A stretch of DNA of 64,000 bases, taken from Dama dama. Its lineage: Eukaryota > Chordata > Mammalia > Artiodactyla > Cervidae. The notes beneath the pieces are model-generated. The model was not told the DNA's origin, ran no database searches, and was given only the letters and a program-made list of their open reading frames with translations. The position numbers and the translations under genes are program-made. This document shows positions 1 to 12,000 of this stretch, one piece after another. The stretch's first letter is position 1; each line of letters starts with the position of its first letter. The stretch is from NCBI RefSeq assembly GCF_033118175.1, contig NC_083699.1, positions 33,406,001-33,470,000 on the forward strand, given 5' to 3'.

Positions 1-7
1 AGAAGAT
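1..7 (+). CDS. FXR1: FXR1 coding exon, last 7 bases (human exon 10)
   Basis: The first 7 bases read as the last base of an Arg codon followed by GAA GAT (Glu-Asp), then the donor GTAAGT at 8-13. Joined to the exon at 5856 this gives R-E-D-G-M-V-P, the FXR1 KH2 sequence. The intron therefore runs 8-5855 and is phase 0. The rest of this exon is upstream of the window. Confidence 0.9.
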
Positions 8-3000
8 GTAAGTATTTAAAACATAGTCTTCATGTGCTCCCCCCACCACCCAGTCTTTTATATTTTGAAAATTGTTTTAAGAAAGTTATATCCAGTGAAC
101 TACTCTCACTCTGCAGTGGAATTTTTTTTAAGTTCTATTTCTCAGTGCTTCAGTAAAAAGGCCAATTTTGATTAAAAAAAAGACATTAGTTTGATAATCT
201 TATCGGTTCTTTTTTTTTTTTTGTACTTAAGAGTGTAAAGAATTTGGTATTCTAAACAAAACAGTTGGCTGTGAAGGAATTCTTAATAACACTTCTTTGA
301 CTTTTTTTTTGTAAGCTCTGACCATTTCTTAATTGAAATCTTTAAGCTTTAACATTGAAAGTCATTCTGATGCCATTGGAGAAGGAAATGGCAACCCCCT
401 CTGATATTCTTGCCTAGAGACTCCGGTGGACAGAGGAGCCTGGTGGGCTGCTGTCCATAGGGTCGCACAGAGTTGGACACGACTGAAGTGACTTAGCATA
501 CATGCATGCATTGGAGAAGGAAATGGCAACCCACTCCAGTATTCTTGCCTGGAGAATCCCAGGGACAGAGGAGCCGGGTGGGCTGCTGTCTATGCGGTCA
601 CACAGAGTCGGACATGACTGAAGTGGCTTAGCAGCAGCAGCTGATGCCAACTTTCTGAAAATTTTTTTTCAGTCTTTTTGTTACATGTTAATGTCTTGTC
701 CACAGTACTTTTTTTTTTTTTAAACTTCTTATCCACCACTTTAAGCATCACTAAGCTTTGTGGCTCTGGTGGTCAACTCTTTATAGTTACATGTCTGAAT
801 ATAAGGCAAAGACTTCCCCCTCCCCCACTCCCAAAATTATCTCCCAGAAAGCAGTACATTCACAACTTCTTCAGTTTTGCACAGTGGGTAAATGGGGAGT
901 TCGTTTGCTTATTGGACAAAGTAAGTTTTGTTTTTAAAAAAAAAAAAGACACATGGAGGAAACTGAAGATATTTTATATTTTCTAAGATAAACAGCCTCA
1001 CACCACATATTGGATGTTGTAAAGACCCCAGTGAAAGATACCATTTCCTTGATTCTTTTAATTAGTTAGGATGTGGTGATAAAAATGAATGAGGAAAAAC
1101 AAATGACTGTTATGCAAATGGATACTTAGAGATTGATTACATCCTACACAGCTTTAAAAATTGATGTAAACCTTAAGTAATTTTAACTTCATGTTAAGCA
1201 AACACCATACTCCACCTGGAGGGTGGGTGATGACCCCATTAAAATCAGGGGTGTCATACTATTATAATTGACACTATCTCTGTTTATATACTTAAGTATA
1301 AAATAATGGTGACCCATTTGGCATACCAGGCTTCCCTGGTGATTCAGTCGTAAAGAACCTGCCTGCCAGTGCAGGATGTGCAGGTTTGATCCCTGGGTTG
1401 GGAAGAGCCCCAGAGGAGGAAATGACAACCAACTCCAGTAGTTTTGCCTTGGAAATCCTATGGACAGAGGAGCCTGGTGGACTACAGCCCATGGGGTTGC
1501 AGAACAGTTGGACATGACTTAACAACTAAACAACAATAGCAGTTTGGCTTATAACTGCTGGCTAGAATTGGTCTGAAGATTAAGGTGTTTACTGGACAGG
1601 GTCATTAAATGACTCAATTGTAAATATCTTAGCTTGATAACTAATATCTAGTCTTCCCTTAGCTTGACTTATTCCTAGCTGCTTTCCAGTATTTACCACC
1701 TTGTTGCAAGCTGTTTCTTTTAGGATGTCCTTCATAAATTATTACACTTTACTTTGTAGTTTTGGTCATTTTTACCTCCCATTTCTATGCCAGAATTTCT
1801 GTACCAGAAATTTAATTGTTAAAAGATACCAAATAGATTATGTAAATTATCAAACAGATTAGGATACAAAAGAGAGGAAGGGGAGGGCACACTGTGCCTT
1901 ACTCTAAAAGAAACCAATGCTGCTCAGTTTTAATCTGGTTGCTGTGTGGGTATGCGTGTATTCTGTTTTGCTGTATCTTTTAATATTTAAAGAAAAGCTA
2001 AAAGCCTAAATAAAACTTTTTAATTTTCAAAGCATTGAACGTGAAAACAAATCTGAAGGTTTTACAGACTTATGTGGGGTTAGTTCGACTAGTCGCATCT
2101 GACTCTTTGCAACCCCATGGACTGCAGCATGCCAGGCTTCCCTGTCCATCGCTGACTCCAGAGTCCACTCAAACCCATGTCCATTGAGTCAGTGATGCCA
2201 TCCAACCTTCTCATCCTCTGTTCCTCCCCTTCTCCTGCCTTCAGTCTTTCCCAGCATCAGCATCTTTTTCAATGAGTCGGTTCTTCACATCAGGTGGCCA
2301 AAGTATTGGAGTTTCAACTTCAGCATCTGTCCTTCCAATGAATATTCAGGACTGATTTCCTTTAGGATGGACTGGTTGGATCTCCTTGCAGTCTAAGGGA
2401 CTGTCAGGAGTCTTCTCCAACACCACAGTTCAAAAGCATCAATTCTTCGGTGCTCAGCTTTCTTTATAGTTCAACTCTCACATCCATACATGACCACTGG
2501 AAAAACCATAGCCTTGACTAGACAGACTTTTGTTGGCAAAGTAATGTCTCTGCTTTTTAATATGCTGTCTAGGTTGGTCTAGAAAAGGCAGAGGAACCAG
2601 AGATTAAATTGCCAACATCCGCTGGATCATCAAAAAAGCAAGAGAGTTCCAGAAAAACATCTATTTCTGCTTTATTGACCGTAACAAAACCTTTGACTGT
2701 GTGGATCACAATAAACTGTGGAAAATTCTTCAAGAGATGGGCATACCAGACCACCTGACCTGCCTCTTGAGAAGCCTGTATGTGGGTCTGGAAGCAACAG
2801 TTAGAACTGGACATGGAACAGACTGGTTCCAAATAGGAAAAGGAGTACATCAAGGCTGTATATTGTCACCCTGTTTATTTAACTTATATGCAGAGTACAT
2901 CATGAGAAACGCTGGGCTGGAGGAAGCACAAGCTGGAATCAAGATTGCCGGGAGAAATATCAATAACCTCAGATATGCAGATGACACCATCCTTATGGCA

Positions 3001-6000
3001 GAAAGTGAAGAAGAATTAAAGAGCCTCTTGATGAAAGTGAAAGAGGAGAGTGAAAAAGTTGGCTTAAAGCTCAACATTGAGAAAACTAAGATCATGGCAT
3101 CTGGTCCCATCACTTCATGGGAAATAGATGGGGAAACAGTGGCTGACTATTTTTCTGGGCTCCAAAATCACTGCAGATGGTGATTGCAGCCATGAAATTG
3201 AAAGACACTTACTCCTTGGAAGGCAAGTTATGACCAACCTAGACAGCATATTGAAAAGCCATGGTTTTTCCAGTGGTCATGTATGGATGTGAGAGTTGGA
3301 CTATAAAGAAAGCTGAGCACCGAAGAATTAATGCTTTTGAACTGTGGTGTTGGAGAAGACTCTTGAGAGTCCCTTGGACTGCAAGGAGATCCAACCAGTC
3401 CATCCTAAAGGAAATCCATCCTGGGTGTTCATTGGAAGGACTGATGCTGAAATTGAAACTCCAGTACTTTGGCCACCTGATGCAAAGAGCTGACTCATTT
3501 GAAAAGACCCTGATGCTGGGAAAGACTGAGGGCAGGAGGAGAAGGAGACAACAGAGGATGAGAAGGTTGGATGGCATCACCAACTCAGTGGACATGGGTT
3601 TGGGTGAACTCCGGGAGTTGGTGATGGACAGGGAGGCCTGGGGTGCTGCGGTGCATGGGGTTTCAAAGAGTCAGACACAACTGAGCGACTGAACTGAACT
3701 AGGTTGGGGTCATGGCTTTTCTTCGAAGGAGCAAGCATCTTTTAATTTCATGGCTGAAGTCACCATCTACAGTGATTTTAGAGCGCAAGAAAATAAAGTC
3801 TCTCACTGTTACCATCGTTTCCCCATCTGTTTTCCATGAAGTGATGGGACCAGATGCCATGATCTTAGTTTTTTGAATATTGAGTGTTAAGCCAGCTTTT
3901 TCACTCTCCTCTTTCACTTTCATCAGGAGGCACTTCACTTTCTGAAAGTTTCTCTTCACTTTCTGCCATAAGAGTGGTGTTATCTGCATATATGAGGTTA
4001 TTGATACTTCTGGCAGTCTTGATTCCAGCTTGTGCTTCTTCCAGTCTGGCATTTCGCATGGTGTAATCTGCATATGTTAAATAAGCAGGGTGACCGTATA
4101 CAGCCTTGACATATTCCTTTACCAGTTTTGAACCAGTCTATTGTTCCATGTCTAGTTTTAACTGTTGCTTTTTGATCTGCATACAAATTTCTCAAGAGAC
4201 AGATCAGGTGGCTTGGTATTCCAATCTCTTGAAAAATTTTCCACAATTTGTTGTGATCCACACAGTCAAAGGTTTTAGAGTTGTCCATGAAGCTGAAGTA
4301 GATGTTCCTCTTGAATTCTCTTGCTCTTTCATTGACCCAATAGATGTTGGCAATTTGATCTCTGGTTCTTCTGCCTTTTCTAAATCTGGCTTGAACATCT
4401 ATTTGGTAGTTCTTGGTTCATGTACTGTTTAAGCCTTGCTTGGAGAATTTTGAGCGTTACTTTCCTAATGTGTGAAATGAGTGCAGTTGTGCAGTAGTTT
4501 GAACATTCTTTGGCATTGCCTTTCTTTGGGATTGAAATGAGAACTGACATTTGCCAGTCCTGTGGCCACTGCTGAGTTTTCCACATTTTGTTGGCATATT
4601 TAACAGCATCATCTTTTAGGATTTGAAATAGCTCAGCTGGAATTCCATCACCTCCACAAATACTTTACAGTGAGATTATTACAGGAACGTTTAGTATCTT
4701 TTCTGAAATTGTGGTTCCCTTTACCTTTTTCTTTAACATAGATTATGGCAGTTAACAAGTGGATATTATTTGGAATTAGGTAACTGGATACGAAATCAGT
4801 TGGGTTAGGTGCTGATTTTATGACTTGGGGCACATTTTTTTCTCATCTGTAGAATAGGGGTATTTCTTAAAAATGAACATAAATAATATAGTCCTAGAAT
4901 TACATTACAGATTAAAACTTTCTAGCTCTTTCCCCCCCCCCCTCCTATCTTTCGTTCACTTTGCATCTTCTGTTTTCTGCATGTGAATTCTTGAGGATAG
5001 CTCAAGGCTTTCTCACTTCCTAAGCCTAAGTTAGAGTCCCTTGTTTCATGCCTTCCTAGTTGTAATTACTTCTTTTAGAGTCACTACAGCTTTAAGCTCC
5101 TTGATAGCTGTACTCTGTACTGTGGCTTTAGCACCTGCCTTGGTGCCTTTCTTCTTTTTAATTTCCCATACTAAAATTCACTAATTAAATTTTTAAAAAA
5201 TTATTTTGAAAATAAGTCACATAGTGATTTCTTATATAGAATAAAAAGTTGAGCCACACTTAATTCTGTGTTTAGAACCCAAAGTTCTTAAGCCAGGTTA
5301 TTTAAATAACTGTCAGGAATGATTGTGTAAAATCAAGAAAGTGAAGGACATTGAAAGTGATTGGGTGAGTTTCCTTAGACTGTTCATTTTCTTTAGCCAA
5401 TAGGAAGCTGGAAGTTTATTTCTTTAAAGAAAAAACAAACATCATTTAGGTATCTTACTTTCCTTCCTTCTCACTGTTTAAAACTGTCTTTTGAAATTCA
5501 ACTAAGTAAAACAGGTCAGGGTTAATCCTTTCATTTGGTTTAATAACTAAGGTGACTATTTGTCCATATCAGTAATTTCTTTATTTTACACTGTGTAAAT
5601 ATTGAAAGTTTGTAAATGATACTTCTGTTAATGGTCACAAAGTACTTCCAACATACAGATGTTGAAAGTTTTGGTATATGAGCATATATTACAGGGAGAA
5701 CCTGCCCAATGTGTTTTATGTTTTTAAGGCAAGCTCTACTAAAGATACATCTGATCTGTAAATTCATGCCAGTTTGATGGAAAATTTCTTTGAAAGTTGG
5801 TTTTGAATTAGAGGACATAAATACTAAATACTGAGGATGTTTTGTTTTCTTACAGGGAATGGTTCCATTTGTATTTGTTGGCACTAAAGAAAGCATTGGA
5901 AATGTGCAAGTGCTTTTAGAGTATCATATTGCTTATCTAAAGGTTTGTACAGTGTTCATATTTATATCATGTTCCTCCACACATTAAACTTTAATTTTAT

Positions 6001-9000
6001 ATTAGTATTTGTAGTAAATTTTTAAATATTTTTGTTAATTCAGTTTCATATTTCCCTTTCTGTGTGAAAATATTAAAAGGTCCTTTGCCATAGTAAAATG
6101 ATTGGCCTCATGTACATTTTTTCTTTTTTCCTCTGAACGTTTATATTTCTTTCCTTCTGTTTAAGACATGGCCACTCTTAACGTTGTTGCCGATAGGAGA
6201 TAGAACCGGGAATGATGTGGGCTTTCTTGATTACTAATGCTCATCTGTAAACATTCCCTTGAAGGAGATGAGTCCAATGTCTTTTTTATATTGTATACTT
6301 GTAGCCCTTAGCAGAGTTGGCACGTGATGGTTACTGGTGCTCCCTGAATCACATGAACTACCTCCATACATATCATTTGATAACTCTTAACCATTGTTTT
6401 TTACTCCTATCTGGGTTAATAAAGAGAAAAGGTTTTGGAAAAGAAATACCCTAAAATTATTATAAATTGGAATTGTCATTTTCTATTCTCTTTATTCCTG
6501 CTGTGTTTTTGTTGGTTATGGTACTTCGACTGCTGTCTCTAGTTGTGTTTTTCTTTTAGTCACTGAGATAATTGTTTTGTTAATATTTTCAAAGCACCCT
6601 TGATTAAGTCATTCCTTTCTTTGAAAAATTTGTCTTTCCAGTACTCTACTGCTTTTTACCCAAGAGCTTTCTCTAGACACCTTACCTTCACATCCTGTAA
6701 TGACCTCAGTCTCTGAATGACCAAGTCTACCAGTTCAGCTAGACCACAACTCAGTTGTCACTATTTTGATAGGAAAGTAGTTTATTAGTAATACCTGTCA
6801 TAGGTGGTACTTTACCTCATTTAGCAGAGTTTGATACTCCTTGAAGACTAGGTCTGATAATTAGCTATTAAAGTAGGTTATTTCAGCAGTTGTCTGTTAA
6901 CCATCCCCTAGGTTATTCTAATACTCATCTGTAAACATTGCCCTGAAGGAGAAGAGTCCTTGTCTTATCTATATTGTATACCTGTAGCACTTAGCATGGT
7001 TGGCACATGATGCTAAGGCATTTGGTAAATGCTTGGTGAATTGACCTTGTAAATGATGTTCACTAGGAATACAGTCTACATTGCCAAATAACTGCCCAAG
7101 ATCACAGCTGCTTTCAGTGGTAGGACCTGAGTATAGCTCAACTCTAGGCTTTAAGAAGACAAAGAAATACATGTAAGATTTATCCTTTTTCATTTTCATT
7201 ATAGGAAGTAGAACAGCTAAGAATGGAACGACTACAGATTGATGAACAACTTCGACAGATTGGTATGGGTTTCAGACCTTCTTCCACCAGAGGGCCTGAA
7301 AAAGAGAAAGGATATGCCACTGATGAAAGTACCGTCTCTTCTGTACAAGGTTCTAGGTCTTATAGTGGAAGAGGCAGAGGTCGTCGGGGCCCTAATTACA
7401 CCTCCGGTTATGGTAAAAAAAAATTTTTTTTCTTTTTGGTAGTAGTTGTAGTTTAGGTGCTTCAATACATTTTGGTTATTATTGTTCAGTTCATCACTTT
7501 ATCTTGGTTTTGAGGATAGGAGATAGTTCTGAGGTACATGTTTTAATAGTAGTGACTGTATTTTATATTAATGACTGTACAAGATTTGTAGTGTTCAAGT
7601 AGCTGTGTAATGAAACAAGTTTTTGTTAAATTCATAGCTCATGACCATTTTTATTCTAAATATTTAAATATATATACAACTGGTTTTCTCAGATAGTTTC
7701 CTTGTACAATCATATACATTTTCCAATAAAAACCTAGTGATAGTGGTGATACTACCAGGATTTACCTTTTGTTTATCCTTTAGGAAAAGTAAAAAGTAAA
7801 AAATACACTAGTCACTGTGCTATATTTACATATAGCAAATCTGTACTAGTTTTTAAAATACACTATATTGGTTCACTTGGCAGTTTGAATAGTAATACCT
7901 CACATCTGCAATTATTTTGTGAAATATAGGATTTCAATGATATGAGGGCTTTAAAAGTTAGAACTTAATTAACATAAATGAACATTTTTCTAAGATACAT
8001 TTCACTTTGAAGATGGGACTTAACCCATGTAGGAAGGGGCCTGTGGATGGTGATGGTCAACAATTCTCTAATCCTAAATTTCTTACTTCTTCTTCAGCTT
8101 TGGAGTTGTTCCATTTTTCTACATTTGGACTTGGATCTTAGCAGTGACCTGATTTTTCTGTTCCCTTCTCTCTCCTCTTCTCTCTTCTCTACTCCCCTAT
8201 GTTCATCCAAAATGCTTTGGGAAAATATTTCATAAGCCTTTTCCAGAATAGAAGGCATTTAGGGAAAATAAAAATACATGAAAGCTTATAGTGTACAGAT
8301 TCCACATCCATATTTCATGTCTGAAGGATCATCTAATGATGTCAGAGTCTTTTTGGTACTATATTTCATTTGTTGTAGAGTTGAATGGTAATTTCCCCCT
8401 CCTACTTTTTCATTATTTTAAAGTTAACCCTGTATTGAAACCTGAAAAGAAGAATTCCAGTTAATGTGTTATGTGAAGGATTGAGAATTGCGGTACTGAA
8501 AACACATTTAATACAAAAGACAGTAATTAAATAGAGATAAGTACATACTGAATGATTTTAGAGGTACAAATTACTAGTGCAAATAATCAGATTTGGTTTT
8601 TTGGTTGATGAATTCATCCAAGAATTTTATAAGCCTCTGCAAAGTCAGCTTATTGATGAGAGGTCCCTCTTTGGCAAAATGCTTTTGTTGACAGTAGATA
8701 ATAAATTTAAATGAGAAGGTAGAGGAATAACATTTGGATTGAAGAACGCTATGCAAATTGTTCAGTAGATGGCACTCTTACTTCTGAGTCTTTTCAAACT
8801 AAACATTGTATTTTCTGAAATGGCTGTTGAACTTAAATGGGCTCCAGAGAAATAAAAATTATTTGAATTTGATTATAGATGTTCTTGTCTACTTAATGGC
8901 AGAAGATTTTTTAGGTGAGGAATATATATATAATCTATATAAGGAACATTTTCTGAATTTAACATCTCTGAACTTGTGTTTTACAATGGATGTTGTCTTA

Positions 9001-12000
9001 GAACTGTAATTGGCAGGATTTTCTTAAGTGGCACAAAAAATATTGTGACTACAATGGATGGCATAGCAGATTTGATAAAATGTGGTACTTTAGCTATTAA
9101 TTTTAAGTTCAGCATACATGTTCATTTAAAAGAATGTGAACCATCTTCATAAGGTGATTTTAGAAGTTTTAGGGAAATCTGATTTAAAATTCTGTAGAAA
9201 ACAATTTTTATTTGTTGGAGCCATTACAAATGGGATTGTTTTTATGGATCATTATTTCTTGTAGCCCCCTCCCTAATTTCTGGATTTATGAACTAATATT
9301 TTACAAAATTGAGATTGGAATGATTGTGATGACTTCAACAGAGCATTAGTTTTCTGTTGATTATACAGCAAATTAAAAATTCAAAGCCTTTAACAGTACT
9401 ATTGTACGGTTCTGTAGGTCAGAAATCTGACGTTAATGTCACTGGGCTGAAATCTAAGGGTTGGCATATCTGTATTCCCTTTGGTAGGCTCTAGGAAAAA
9501 ATCTGTTTCCTTGATACTTCCAGCTTCTAGAGACAACCTCTATTCCTCGGCTTAGGTCCTCCTTCAAGCTCCATCTTAAAAAGCCAGTAATTATAGGTAG
9601 ATGGGATTTCCTGGTGGCTCAGTGGTGAAGAATTCTCCTGCCAGTGCAGGAGACATGGGTTCAATCCCCGGTGAGAAAGATCCCCTGGAGAAGGAAATGG
9701 CGACCCACTCCAGTGTTCTTGCCTAGGAAATCCCAAGGACAGAGGAGCCTGGTGGGCTACAGTCCATGGGGTCACAAAAGAACCGGACTTGACTTAACGA
9801 CTCAACAACAACAGATTATAGAGAGTCCTTATTCAGCCACCTCTCTGGTTCTCCATAGTTGAGAATGGTCCTCTATTTTTTAAATATTCATGTGATTAAA
9901 TTGGCCTCACCTGAATAGTCTAGAATAATCCCCAAACCTATTTCCTTAACCTTAATTTCATTTGCAAAGTTCCTTTTGCCATCTCAGAAATGTTTAATAT
10001 GAAGAAAATGGAGAATTTACCAGTTCATTAGCCTTTTTTTTGTTTTTTGACATTGATAGTTGTCTTTATCTCCTGAAGTCTATTTATGATTTTAGATACC
10101 TTCTATAAGTATCTTGAATGCTAGATTTAAATTAAAACTATGAAAATTTTTTTGCTCATGATATTGAGTTAAATACTACACTGTATTTTTAAAGATAATT
10201 TGATAGGATCTTTTGTTAAAACCTTTTAAAACGAGATACTCATCTAACCTCAAAATTTGGTAATGTTTTCAGGCAGGGTATGTAGGTTTGTAAATAAATT
10301 CAACAAAAGTTTTTATAATTCCCAAGACTTTATTGTTTGTTTTGTTTTAAACTACTCATGAAATGATACATTACCCTTATTCCACCAAACCATGGCATCA
10401 GTTAACAAATTCTTTCTTATCCTTTTGAAAAAATAAGTGTTTTGATTCATTTTCTAGTATGAGACTCATCTTAACAAAGATGCAAATGTCAGTACTAGAA
10501 ACTTGCTACATTTTTCTTAATCCATTCATTACTAGCTACATCTATATGGTATATGGAGAAAAAAGACAGAAGAGTCCTCTTTAAAGGAGAAAGGAAGTTG
10601 GTAGGCTTTGTTCAACTTTATGTTTTATTCCTTGAAGAGCTCTTGTATTTTACTTTTTTCATTAAATGACTATGGAGTTAATATGGGGTATTTTTAGTTT
10701 ATCTTGAAATCATTCTTATTTGCGAGTTTAGCATAGGAACTTCATAATTATGCGGTAAATTAATTTATCAGGAGAAAATTGTTATGTGCATTGCTAGGCT
10801 TCCGTGGGCATTTAGAGGTACAAGAGAGCTCCCCTTTACTGTAAGCCAATATGGAAGTAAATCCACATTGTAAAAAGAAAACAACACATGGCAATACTTT
10901 ATTAATTTTACGTTAATTTTAAGGAAATGAGGGGAGATGTCTGTTGTCAGTTAAATTGGTCTGAAGCTACAGACATTGAACTGGGCTTTTAATTTTAAGG
11001 AGATAGATTTGCACATATAGTTTCCCACATTATCAGAAAGTAGTTTTCCTGGGAAACCTTTTGTAAGCTGAAATGGCATAAAGTGAAGAAGCAATTACTT
11101 TAGGACACATCTTGCTAATAGATGCAGGAAATAAAGCCGCAGATGCTCACCAGTACGGTTCAAAGATCTGTTGGCTTGATGCTGAGATGCTGAGTTTAGT
11201 TCCTGAGGCGGGAGCTGGGGGTGCTGCTCTCCCTGCTTGCTGTGCTTCTGCCTCTTTTAATTGCAGCGGTTTGCTGCAAAGCAAATACTGAAGGCTGTTT
11301 TCTCTTCGTGCCCTTTTTAGTGAAAATCCTCTTTGGATTTCTTTTGGTTTGTGAAAACAGATACTAGTGTAAGTCTTTTGTAAAAGCTAAGTGGTGTAAA
11401 ATGAACTTTTGAAAAGCATAGGATAGCTCTATGATGAAAGGATGAAAAGGTGCCATCCCAGACCTAACAGAGAAGTGGAAATGAGTATGTTAGTGATTGG
11501 GTCATATAAATCTGACACATAAATAGTGATTTTATATGATATTGTAGGCTTTTATAGAACCTTTGTGGTGTTTGCATTTTTAAAAAATATTAAATTCAGT
11601 CATTAGAAATAGTCTGTAGTTAACTTTCAAAGTTATGCTGAATTTTTGTCTCACTGGTAATGGCTTCATCTCTTATTGTCAGGTTGAAGTTATCCTTTTC
11701 CAGAGCAACCTAAAATTTGTTCAGAGATTTGAAATATTGTATTGTTCTAACTTAAGGCACTATTGTGCAAAAGGTAAATTTTATGTACAGCCACTAAAAC
11801 TGCACTCCCAGTTTATGAGACAATCAATTGTAAGAAATAGCCTGATTTCAGAGATGTTAAATGTGGGGGAAAAAAGTGTTCCTTAAAATCAAGTGATAGA
11901 ATAGAATACACTATACAATTGTTACTCATTTTTATAAATATCATTAAATTGGCTTTTAAATACTCGGATAGTGGTTATTTTTTTTATTACACTGGCAATT

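Noticed and set aside
376..640. Tandem unit arrays as CRISPR or satellite
   Set aside because: The repeated units are the two monomers of Bov-A2; there are no short palindromic repeats with unique spacers anywhere in the window.
1317..1548. TTTGGC as a target duplication for the SINE at 1329
   Set aside because: The left copy is separated from the SINE start by several bases and six bases is short, so the match may be chance.
2701..3692. Reverse transcriptase frames as a functional gene
   Set aside because: Sequence and target duplication show a truncated BovB with a deletion and frame breaks. The frames are remnants, as are those at 30752, 40484 and 52853.
8574..8756. 60-codon minus-strand frame in FXR1 intron 12
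   Set aside because: Short, no family recognised, and in an AT-rich intron where such frames are expected by chance.
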